Source: Reticulitermes lucifugus (lineage: Eukaryota; Arthropoda; Insecta; Blattodea; Rhinotermitidae). Taken from it: a DNA stretch of 29,845 bases. A program made the translations under genes and the position numbers. Below the pieces are notes generated by a model. It had not been told where the DNA came from, ran no database searches, and worked only from the letters and a program-made list of their open reading frames with translations. Shown here piece after piece: positions 20,753 through 29,845 of the stretch (position 1 is its first letter; every line of letters starts with the position of its first letter). The stretch is from contig JAKCWW010001008.1 of the NCBI GenBank assembly GCA_026260175.1, positions 1-29,845 on the forward strand, read 5' to 3'.

Positions 20753-21118
20753 TCAGATGGCCTTACAAGCCAGAGTTGGCAGGACTGAGACTGGGCAATC
20801 ATGGAGGCCGCAAAACTTTTTCATGTTGTCTCCCATCCAATGATATGAGCAGTGAGAGTCCAAACGCAGCTTTATGTCGAGGGTGAAATAAGCAGGATCT
20901 CCATCATGTATGGGTATCCAGTGGTATATCCTGCAGTAGTTGAGGTAAATCTTTAGGTTGTCATACCTCACTGCCAAAGTAGTTGTGACCATATGTTTAG
21001 GGACTTTCTGGCTTGACTGCAGGAGTATAACAAAAGGCTTATATTTACTGTCATAATTAAAACTCTCCGTGCACATATATAGTGCTGGAGGTGCAAGGGA
21101 AAAGGCAGTGGAATGGTT
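20753..21118 (-). other. Unidentified open frame of about 120 codons
   Basis: A minus-strand frame, with a Met at 21076, encodes 107 residues (about 120 counting upstream open codons), with an even mix of hydrophobic and polar residues and seven cysteines in the 107-residue part. I recognise no family. There is no splice or start context of note. At this AT content an open frame of this length can occur by chance, so it is reported as a possible fragment of a repeat or exon only. Confidence 0.2.
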
Positions 21119-21244
21119 TCAATTAAGTGAGGGGTTTTTAAGGGGCATGGTGTCCTAGATGGTTATATGTAAAAAGGAAGAAACAGATATTCGTTGATAC
21201 CTTGCAAATTGTAATATTACATAATTCTAATATAAAATTATTAA

Positions 21245-21260
21245 TTATATATATATATAT
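21245..21260. repeat. Short (AT)n run
   Basis: Simple repeat followed by ACACATATAT. Confidence 0.7.
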
Positions 21261-21342
21261 ACACATATATAAGGCTTGTTTATAACATTATATGATACAT
21301 ATGGCTAAAGTAGAAAGTTTGTTTCTATGTTTTTTTATGCAG

Positions 21343-23893
21343 AAGAGGAGCAGTTAGATTTCAATCAGTCAGCTTATGCAGACAAGTGCTTTTATTTAAA
21401 CAGGAAATGCTTTAATGGATTGTTCTGTGAGATCAGACTGATGGATTGTAGAATAAACCTGATCATCTTTTGGCTGATGAAAAATTGAACATCACATTGC
21501 AGTTCTTCCCTGAAACATCAGTGGGTCATTTTGAAAATAAAGTCCAACCTAATCAAAACATGCTGCATCATTATGTGCTTGACATCCTCAAAACAGATTC
21601 AGCATATTTTGATGTTCATCTCACATAGCAGCAGGGGTTGTACAAGCTGTGTAATGTACATCCAGGTGGCTGTGCCCCAACCATTGCTTCATATGGTGAT
21701 AACAGTACAGCATGGATAATGATAGAATGTTAATATTTTTGGTGTAATAGCTATGATTACAATGTTCTCCCTGGTGAAGGATGAAAAGAATGAGTAGGGT
21801 TCATATACTATCATTCTTTTGTTGATACAGAATGAGCAGGGTTAAAGTACTAACATTCTCTTCTTGATATAAAAACACGGTTTATTGACAATCTAAAAAA
21901 ATTATAATCATAATATACAGCAATACCATATGAAGTAACAACATTCAGTAATCACATTTTGAAAAACAAGTATTTTAATTTAGCACTACCTACTTTTGGA
22001 CTATCATCTAGTGTCCCAGAAGACAGTGTTTCAGAAACTGAATATTCCTGTCCTTACATACAAAAACAAACTATTGACGCAGGTGAGTCATTTAGTCTGA
22101 CCTCTGCTAATCAAGGGAATCCAATTGGGCAGAATTTCAACAACACATTCTAGAAGCTAAATAGACCTAAATGTCCAATTTATTACTTTAATGTTTGTGA
22201 TATAATATTCAAATAAGGCCAGTCATGTACTTAAAAGGGGGTTAAACCATAATGCCCATAGAACATAATCCTAGTATGACAACATACTAACTGATCATTC
22301 CTGGTAGAAGACTCCTCCTCACCCAAGTTTTTTGTCGGATAATCACCTTTCAACAACTAGAACTGTCAAGTAATTCATACTGTCATTCCCTGTCTTATAA
22401 TGCATTAGTGAGGGTTACAGTTTCCTTTTTATATCAGGGTGTATGAATGATACTGGTAAAATATACCCCATGAAAGAGAGAGATAATTGGAATAGAAAAG
22501 TTCATATAACTGTCACACTGCAGTATGTATACTGCACATTTATGCTTTTATCACAAGTACAACCTCAAATACTGAACGATCTTGCCTCGTACATTAGGAC
22601 CCAAAATTTCATTGACTTACGCATGTGAGTGTAGACACATGATCAGAAAAGTTAAAGAAAGGTCAAGCTGTCCCTGTGCACACTATGAGACATATGATGA
22701 AGTGCAAGTATAGCTCTGCTCATGCTCAAACTTAGTACTAACTGGAGGTGAGTGGTCAACTTCACACCCTGGCCACTTTAGCCCTTGGGAAAGTGACCCC
22801 AAAAACCCGTTGAATAGGATGCTGGATGGGCCCCAGAGCTGGTCTGGATGCTGTGGGGAAGAGAAAAGGCTCTTGCTGCATTGAACAATGATTCATTGTT
22901 ATCCACCTCATAGCCTGGTCACTTTACTATGCCATCCCGACTTAGTCTCAGAAGTTAACATGTAGTTTTGAAGAAAAATCTGGATTTCTGTTATAAAAGA
23001 CATTTAATGCTGCAATTATATGTTTGGAGATTTGTCTGAAATATCAAAACTGTAACCTGATGCTGCAAAGCATACATCCAGAAATTAATTCTAAATCATC
23101 AAATGGAATAATAGGAACTTGCCACTTACAGCAACAATACAAATGCAACAACTTGACCAAGGCTAGTGGTGGTCTATTAACGAGGCAAAGGCTGCAAGTG
23201 TCTTCAAATAATGACAAATAAGTACCAGGTTGCGAACTAGTATTACTGTGTAATTTTTCAACTTCATTTAATAGTATGCACAAACATGCAATAAGTCAAG
23301 AGCAGCTTTCAAGTTTAGAATCCTCTGACACTCAAAATGCATCAGTAGTGATGATAACAGATTCTTCACATTTAATGTGCATCTGTTGTAGTTGATCTCC
23401 ACACTGCTGGCATCCCTGCAGCAAACACAAAAATGATGACACAGCAGAGCAGAGAGAACCCAATGCAGATTCTGCTGTAAGACTACAAAGCCTGCCTCAT
23501 TTCTCTCTCGACTTCACACTACTGGGCCCCCCTTCTTTTTTTTTGTTTTGAGGACCCTGTGTCAGTGGGTAAGTGGTTCCCAACATTTCAAAGCAATGTG
23601 TGACAATTATCAAGGATTCAAGGTCCAAGTTATCAAATTTAAGGACTGCTTATGAGTTGCCCTGTATTAAAACAGTATACCTCTCCCTCTTTCGATGAAC
23701 CACCGCTAGCCAATAATATACTTCACTTGTGGAATCATATTTGAAAACAAAGCTGAAATTAATACTGGTTGCTCCACATTTCTCAATATCACAATTTTAT
23801 ATCAGTGTAAAAATCATATTTGTTGTGTATATTATACTCCTAACAGATGAAGACTCCCATAATAAAGTAATCATCATAGTGTTTCATTCATGA
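21343..23893 (+). other. Candidate six-exon gene fragment, unidentified
   Basis: Six segments bounded by consensus-like splice sites join in one open frame of 161 codons plus stop: 21343-21426 (acceptor ttttttatgcag), 21984-22082 (donor CAG|gtgagt), 22438-22624 (acceptor ttcctttttatatcag, donor AT|gtgagt), 23422-23476 (acceptor ggcatccctgcag), 23553-23568 (16 nt, donor GG|gtaagt) and 23847-23893 (acceptor ttatactcctaacag). An AATAAA lies at 23996. The product would be polar and acidic (EYSCPYIQKQTID, NDDTAEQREPNADSA, DEDSHN) with one hydrophobic stretch (VTLQYVYCTFMLL). No family is recognised. SINE copy 3 lies in its fourth intron segment. I searched for fitting pieces, so chance agreement is a real possibility, and a 16-nt exon is rare. 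Confidence 0.25.
22643..22958 (-). mobile_element. tRNA-derived SINE, copy 3
   Basis: The flanks TCAGAAAAGTTAA (22643-22655) and TCAGAAGTTAA (22948-22958) form a target-site duplication differing by a 2-bp indel. The insert shares with the other copies, on the minus strand, CCAGACCAGCTCTGGGGCCC (22828-22850), CAGGGTGTGAAGTTGACCAC, ACTCACCTCCAGTTAGTACT, AGAGCTATACTTGCAC and the end ACAGCTTGACCTTTCTTTAA. The tRNA-like head near 22900-22947 is degenerate and its B box is no longer clear. Confidence 0.8.
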
Positions 23894-25834
23894 ATATCAA
23901 AAAGACCTTTTGAGTGAAATAAGAGCCATAAAATTACACTCATATGGAATTCATACAAAATCATCTGAACCTGCTGGGAATGCACATCCATATTCAATAA
24001 ACACTTCAGACATTTTATTAGAAAGAATATCAACTTCAGAGGCATCACTCTTACATTGTTAGATTATATTCCTATTCTATGCTCTAATGAAGTCAGCTAC
24101 AAGAGATCCAATATTAACATTAGTAACCCTTTGACTGCCCAAATAAGTAATTTAGTATGAGTTACCAGCACTAAGAGACCTTGAAAATAAAGGTTTGCAG
24201 CAATTTCCAAACATGTTGAAGTCATTACTCGTATGTTTTTCAGCATAAGGCCAGAAAAGTATGGAGTCAGAGGTAATGGATATACTAAAAAGATTACTTT
24301 AATGCTTTGCTTATTACCCTGAAAGCAAACAGTTCTCAATGTTACATACCATCATCAGAACCTTTTAGAATTTAGTTCAAAGCATTTTCATCATTATGAC
24401 AGACATTATCTGCAAGCAACATATATCGTTCAAAGTTAACCTCTTACGTGTGCTGACTGGTGGAACAATTCTACACCCTAACACATAGTAGTAATAGTTA
24501 TATTTTGGTCCATGACTTTAAATATTTTCATTCTTAGGCTGGTTTCTAAAATAAAAAATCTCAAGAGGGGCATGTCTGTATGTTTTGATAGGAAATGCTG
24601 ATAACTTCTGTTCGTGAATTATATATATATATATATATATTTTGTTTTTTGTGGCTCAATTTTATTTTTGATTTTGCAAGCACATGGGTGCATGAATACA
24701 TGTGTTGGAACTTCCAAACAAGCACTAAGGTACTATATAACCCTCCCATTACTTCACAATGACCCTGATGATAGTGACAGGGCAGGTTCCTGAAACATTG
24801 GTTTTTAGTCCATCACTGACACAGCTGATGACTTATGAGCAATTTGGTGAACCTGTACACTGAAAAAGCTTCAAATCTTCAGCAAAACAACTAAAGCCCA
24901 TTCCTCAGTCCAATTCAAATTTGTCTGAATAAAATTTTCATTCCCCACCAGTACCATAAATATCCATTTCACATAATTCTTACATTTACACCTTTACTTA
25001 CTTTTGTAACCAAAATTATCTGTTTCACGTGAACTTCACTCTCAGCTCATTACCCATCATTGTGATATTTGGTAAAGAGTAACACATATGAAGTTCCCAT
25101 TGCACATTTTCCAATCAGTCTTCCTTACACTTGGCATACTGATGGGATAAATAACTCAGATTAGTAAATAAATGTACATGAAATTTTGGTGAGGAAATGT
25201 CTAAGGAAGCAGTTAACTGGAAATAAATGAGAGTATCACAGAGAAATAAATTTCAGAACTGTGAACTGTACTGAATTTCCCAGCATCATGGAAGGGTGTT
25301 GGGGTTAGGATCTAACAATGTTGAATTTCTGAGCTGTTCAGTATGTACCTACATACATGCATACATACCTCATACAGTCTTTATCATACATCCATATGTC
25401 AAAGCATTTGTTATATTTTAGAACTCTTCATCCTTTTGTCAATTCTCAAGAAATCTTAATAAAATATAAGCTTTTTTTTCTACAAGACTTCAATTACTTT
25501 ATTAATTTAATTCATATATACACAAATACTGTAAAAATGCATTGTTCTCTGAGCAAAAAATCTGTCAAAAAATTTTATTATATACAGGTTAGGTTCAAAA
25601 CCTGAACAGTGGCTGGAACTAAATACACCGTAGCTGTTATTTTTGCCAAACTCAGCTAAACTAGTACTTTCTGTATATTATATGCTCATTCTGAAATTTT
25701 AAAGGGAAACTACCAACATAGGATTATCTTGAAATGAAAAAGAAGTATGAGCCTGGCAAATAAGCACTTTTGGCAACTTGTCATCTCAGAAATGCCAAAT
25801 AACAATATAAAGACATCATTTAAAAAATTAAAAA

Positions 25835-25839
<5 letters not shown>
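23894..25839. other. Intergenic, AT-rich; no gene recognised
   Basis: Holds an (AT)n run at 24619-24640 and a short motif CCTGATGATAGTGACAGGGC followed by GAAACATTGG near 24763-24806. Possible minus-strand polyadenylation signals for the second zinc-finger gene (AATAAA on that strand) lie at about 25574-25579 and 25498-25503. An open frame at 23892-24060 (about 57 codons) is within chance expectation. Confidence 0.4.
24619..24640. repeat. (AT)n microsatellite
   Basis: Uninterrupted AT dinucleotide run in intergenic DNA. Confidence 0.9.

Positions 25840-25874
<35 letters not shown>
25840..25874. repeat. (AT)n microsatellite in the 3' flank of zinc-finger gene B
   Basis: About 17 AT units, 60 bases downstream of the stop codon of the minus-strand zinc-finger gene, so probably inside its 3' untranslated region. 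Confidence 0.9.
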
Positions 25875-25877
<3 letters not shown>

Positions 25878-25933
25878 CTCTTGTAATGATGTTAGCAGCC
25901 AAAGGGTTACAACATTTACATATAAAAAAAAGT

Positions 25934-26804
25934 TTAACTCAGAATTTCTATTTCACGCTCCTCTGGCTTTTGTGGCAGATGCAGTAGGGTGTGATGATTG
26001 AAGCTTTCTAATGATGTGAACCCTGTCCCACACACCGCACATATATGAAGTTTATCTGCACTGTGCATCAACTGATGTGTCTTTAAATTGCTTAATGCAG
26101 TAAATGATTTGCCACAGTTCCTACATGTATGGGGCTTTTCTCCAGTATGAGTCAGCTCGTGTGTTTTTAAATTACCACGAACATTAAAACTCTTCCCACA
26201 CACATTACATGAATATGGCTTTTCACCTGTGTGTATAAGTTCATGCGTTTTAAGATTTCCAATAACTGTGAAACGTTTTCCGCATACTCCACATGCATGT
26301 GGCTTTTCACCTGTATGAATCAGTTCATGAGTTTTTAAATTACTACGAGCAGAGAAACCTTTGCCACATACACCACATATGTGAGGTTTCTCTCCTGTGT
26401 GTGTCATCTCGTGAGTTTTTAAGTTTCCAAGAACGGTAAAACGTTTGCCACACACTCCGCAGACATGTGGTTTTTCTCCACTATGGATCAGTTCATGTGT
26501 TTTAAGGTTCCCATGCAAAGCAAATGTCTTTCCACACACTCCACAAGGATATCGCTTCTGACCCGTATGGTTTAGTAAATGTGTATTGAGGCTACCCAAA
26601 CCCTCAAATTCTTTCCCACATTCACCACACAGAAATGGCTTCTTCTCTTGGCTTAAATACTGCTGTAAAGGCAAACCTGGTATGCCGGTCAAAAAAGGTG
26701 GAAGAAACCTGCTTGCTATAGTTGAGTGTAGGTCAAACGCTCTTCTAGAAGGTCCTGGTTGGGTAAACAAGTCCACATGGCTTGAAGAACAAACTTCTGG
26801 AAAA
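25934..26804 (-). CDS. C2H2 zinc-finger gene B, terminal exon with eight fingers
   Basis: Probable nuclear DNA-binding protein, by family. The exon starts at 26804 after a minus-strand acceptor with a 14-T tract and GCAG; its first base completes a codon, then FPEVCSSSHVDLFTQPGPSR leads in. No in-frame Met precedes the fingers, so the start codon lies in upstream exons; a GTG at 26776 is an internal Val. Eight C2H2 fingers occupy 26629-25979, joined by TGQKR, SGEKP, TGEKP and SADKL linkers, then a tail KPEEREIEILS and stop at 25936-25934. Fingers 2-7 all end their helix in N-L-K-T-H, with Asn at +3 and Thr at +6, and five share the core CGVCGK. The shared core points to duplication of fingers within the gene. 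No orthologue is named. Confidence 0.92.
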
Positions 26805-28841
26805 CTGCAAAAAAAAAAAAAAGTATTCCTGTGTCAGATTTTACTTAAATATATCATTTTACTTGTTGGTAAGCACACTTTCTAATGGCAAGTTTTATGC
26901 AGAAACAGTTAATTCTGATACATGTGTTAGGCACATTACTTTGTGTGATTTCTTCTTGTGGTGAGACCAACATCAGTGAACCAAGACACACAAACAAGAT
27001 AAACACAGAAGTAACATGCAGTTTTAAGTGTCCCATATATGCAGAAAATAACTGCATGTGAGCCAGAATGAGTTTAGAAGATGTGGGGAATATATATGAG
27101 CCGATGAGAAACATTTTCAGCTTCGTATCTTATAAAGGTATATATGCAAAGCTGCTGCACTTACACTGTGACCACACGAAGTTCAGCAGGAACTGCAAAA
27201 ATTGACACAGTGTTAATGCATAGTGGAAAGGCTGTGCTCAGCTGAGCCCACAAAAAAATTCTCCCTGTACCTTAAGCTACAAGTAATGGCTGGCAGTCTA
27301 TTCAGTGTTAAACATTCAAAACAACATTCTAACTCTAACAGTACCTTGGCCTTTCAAAACTTGTTGATTTCAGTGCGTGTTTCTCTTCATTGGATTTCTC
27401 CATGTAGATTTTTGGATATTGCTTCCACAACAAAGGGATTACAATTCTGCTTGTACTTTGCTAATCACCATAGGTTATTGAACCTGAAAGATGCATATAT
27501 CATGATATTCTTCTGGCATGTAGCTGTGATTCTGTACTGTCATACTGTGTTAACCTTAAAAAATGCACTCAGGGAAAAACAATACACTGGGAAGAACATT
27601 ATAGTGATGTATTACTATTAGTAAATGGAATTTAAATGCAGTGGTTTTGTTTCCTGGCCTGGGTTTTTAAAATGCACTTAAATGCCTGAAATGCAGTGTT
27701 TCACAGAATAGTGTGTATTACATTTTTAAACCTGTAAGGTCTACACAAAGACTGCATTTTTTAAAGAATGAATCCATTTACCAGTCCACAAAGTTTTGAA
27801 GTAATCTATCTGTATTAGTCTATATTTGTTTCATACATTTCATTTCTATACAAGACTGTCATTTCATATTCAGCTTTACACAAAAAAATCAATCTACAGA
27901 GTAAATGGAGTGTGTATTTAAGTATTTTCTTAATGCTACTTTAAATTTTGCAGGTACAGAAGACCAACTGATACTATGACAATGGACCTTCTCTGATACC
28001 TAATGTCACTGAATTTAAAATTTTTCTTTTTTTGGTGATTACTACTCATGTAGAGTATGGCATTTGGTACAGGCTGAAAGATTATCTGTGAATGACTGAG
28101 CAGTGCACACATTCTTAAAGCAAAACAATGTGATGTGGCAGTTCCTTTATATTCTTTGATTTCCTCATTTTTCAAACAATGACAATACTACTGACACTTA
28201 TCACCCAAGCTACAACATACTAATGAAACTAGGACATGTCTTTTAACAATTATGTATCACTGGATGTTGATATGGAACAGCAGAGCGTCAAATTATTATT
28301 ATACCTCTGTTACAATCATAGGTAATCTTGTGTAATTTTAATTAAGCTTTATAAATGTGAATGTAACACTTCATTCCTGAACCTCATTAGATGGTCTTTC
28401 AAATAAAACTTGAACTGTAGTTATATCCTCCTTCCTTGCAACATTTATATTATGGAAAAGTCTTCCAAATTCCAGAGAAAATATCTCATTTCCTCAAGGG
28501 CCACAATTTAGGAGCACTTAAAAACCACAATAAGTAATAAGTAAAATGTTCACTTTTCTTGTATAAAGTATGGGTGTACGAGTATTATAATAACACTAAG
28601 AAACCTTCACTTTTTTTACGAAACTGCTGATCATCAATTTATTTTAAAATTAATATTTCAAACTGACTTCCACATAAGTTGCTACTCTTTGTTACGAATC
28701 ACAAACGTAGCTCAGTAGAACAAAACCTAACCCCGTCACGGTAACACGCAACAGTGCAGTCACATACGTTTCTCCTAAAATATATGTGGAATGTGCTGGA
28801 GATGCGAGAAGTGCACTTATAATTCAAACACTTATACTTAC
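26805..28841 (-). other. Intronic region of zinc-finger gene B, mostly unresolved
   Basis: Apart from the 28-nt candidate exon at 27165-27192, I found no coding exon. At least one Met-bearing exon must lie here or to the right. No repeat family was recognised. Confidence 0.4.
27165..27192 (-). CDS. Candidate 28-nt coding exon of zinc-finger gene B
   Basis: On the minus strand, acceptor gtcaatttttgcag is followed by 28 bases and the donor gtaagtg. Read with two bases completing a prior codon, it gives PAELRVVT and leaves GT, which joins the first T of the finger exon as Val: PAELRVVT-V-FPEVCSSS. Phase and both sites agree. The short length makes it less certain. Confidence 0.45.
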
Positions 28842-28990
28842 ATTAGAAACGTAATATTATGTTTCACGCCCTGCACCATACAAGTTATTCTTTTCCTTGC
28901 GGAACAAAGGAGTTATGTAATTAAATAGGTATAAGAATCTACATAACCATGGTTACTGTCAATGTACTTTCGTAAAGTATGCTTTCGGGT
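28842..28990 (-). other. Possible 5' untranslated exon of zinc-finger gene B
   Basis: A strong minus-strand donor, CTAAT|gtaagtat, lies at 28842/28841. The sequence before it has stops in the frame needed to reach the finger exon, so it could only be untranslated. The 5' limit is unknown. Other minus-strand donor-like sites occur near 29316 and 29342. Confidence 0.3.
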
Positions 28991-29139
28991 CTGATTTCTT
29001 AAATATTTCAGGGGCTATGTTTGACAGTGAAAAGTCTATATATACAGGTGTGAACCCTAAGCAACCAAAACTCGTTTCTTACAGAATATTTGATTTGGAT
29101 TTAAGGGCTGGAAATGGCTACATAACAATAGCAGGTAAC

Positions 29140-29400
29140 TGCCAAGTTCAGCAGCGCAGCGTACAGTCTGCGGAAATTATCATGCAGGTTCAGGAATTAG
29201 TTTCTATACATATCTTTCTTCCGAACAACACTATGAAGTTGTGAGGCACGGGATGCGGATGGTTTTACATCGAACGTGCTTTCGGACCAAACAGAAGACG
29301 CGTACTTCCTTACGCACGTTTCAGAACCCGGTTTGTTGTACTCACGGATACCGTAAGGTACACAGCTAACCCTTAAATCCCCGGGGTGCAGCCTGTGCGG
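29140..29400 (-). promoter_or_regulatory. CpG-rich stretch, possible promoter of zinc-finger gene B
   Basis: CpG dinucleotides are frequent here (for example GCGCAGCG, ATCGAACG, GACGCG, TTACGCACG, CCCCGGGG) while the rest of the window is CpG-poor. The position, upstream of the minus-strand gene and near donor-like sites, fits a promoter or first exon that escaped methylation decay. No TATA box or initiator could be assigned. Confidence 0.35.
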
Positions 29401-29578
29401 GTTTGGATTTTAACAAAAGTAATGTAATTATATGATTATTTTTACAATTTTTGTTAGTTTGGGTCTATTCTTGATTCCCACTGTCAGTCTTTGACATTTA
29501 AAGTTCATAAACCCCGAACAGAACTAATACTGCCCAAGGAGAGCAAATAATTAGCTCGTGTTAATGTTTGTAACTACA

Positions 29579-29845
29579 TACGAGGTCTGACACAAAAAAA
29601 ACGAGACTAACGCTATAGCTCTGGAACCAAGAGTGGGGGGATGAAACAAATATACGGCTATGGAAAATGATCTGTCCTGTCACAGTGTTACAAGTTTCAG
29701 CTCGATCGCTTCACTCAGTACAAGTTGATGCATCTTCAAATATAGGCGTTTTTACCCTCGGACGGAAAATGTCGGACTGCAAAAGTGAACGAGTTAACAT
29801 CAAGTTTCTTGTTAAACTGAAGAAATCCGCGACGGAAACTTTTCA
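29579..29845 (+). mobile_element. mariner element, 5' end, cut by the window edge
   Basis: A TA at 29579-29580 is followed by CGAGGTCTGACACAAAAAAA, then AACGAGACTA, a typical mariner terminal repeat. After a short leader with CTGTCACAGTGTTACAAGTT, an ATG at 29769 opens 25 codons (MSDCKSERVNIKF, then LVKLKKSATETF) that run off the window. The KFLVKL.KSA.ETF pattern is the first helix-turn-helix of mariner transposases. The visible part is open without stops, so this copy is younger than the fossil at 1867-2580. Whether the full gene is intact cannot be seen. Confidence 0.75.

Noticed and set aside
22997..23221. Open frame of about 75 codons as a further exon of the candidate gene.
   Set aside because: No acceptor with a pyrimidine tract joins it in phase with the preceding segment, and its length is within chance expectation for this AT content.
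23892..24060. 57-codon open frame following the candidate gene.
   Set aside because: It is in a different frame from the last candidate exon and would need a one-base correction; chance length.
26776..26776. GTG as the start codon of zinc-finger gene B.
   Set aside because: The frame continues upstream to a strong splice acceptor at 26805, so this is an internal valine.

Overview
This is a eukaryotic, AT-rich, repeat-dense nuclear window. C2H2 zinc-finger exons are separated by kilobase-scale GT-AG introns, and the DNA between them is largely transposon fossils: non-LTR retrotransposons, tRNA-derived SINEs, mariner, Harbinger, pogo/Tigger and palindromic foldback elements. The mix suggests an insect with a large genome. 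A cockroach or termite is my guess, but nothing in the sequence proves it.

Two genes are well supported. A plus-strand gene (exons 6807-6915, 8214-8368, 9712-9772, 12646-12722 and 14351-15395) encodes a protein of about 478 residues, counted from the first in-frame Met seen: an acidic N-terminal half followed by nine C2H2 fingers. All splice sites are GT-AG and all phases agree. A minus-strand gene ends in exon 26804-25934 with eight C2H2 fingers. That exon opens at a splice acceptor in mid-codon, so its start codon lies in upstream exons to the right. A 28-nt exon (27192-27165) fits in phase, and a CpG-rich stretch around 29140-29400 may be its promoter. Both look like nuclear DNA-binding proteins. 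No shared pathway is visible.

Layout. 1-6.8 kb: a decayed LINE reverse transcriptase (minus), a mariner fossil, a dispersed repeat split by a foldback element, and a nearly full-length Harbinger transposase pseudogene that keeps its intron. 6.8-15.4 kb: the first zinc-finger gene; its introns hold a LINE RNase H remnant, two foldback relatives, a LINE/SINE 3' end with target-site duplication and an assembly gap, one SINE, and a 300-bp inverted-repeat element. 15.4-21 kb: a second, inverted copy of the dispersed repeat; a 2.4-kb Tigger-like element whose middle is replaced by a LINE ORF1 esterase fragment; a pogo-type MITE; a LINE tail; and a second SINE. 21-25.9 kb: a third SINE and a speculative six-exon gene. 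25.9-29.8 kb: the second zinc-finger gene, then the 5' end of a mariner element cut by the window edge.

The most unusual objects are the Tigger/LINE-ORF1 chimera, the foldback palindrome whose arms differ only by transitions, the near-identical recognition helices of the second zinc-finger protein, and the unidentified candidate gene at 21.3-23.9 kb. Family names come from recognising motifs by eye; no searches were run.
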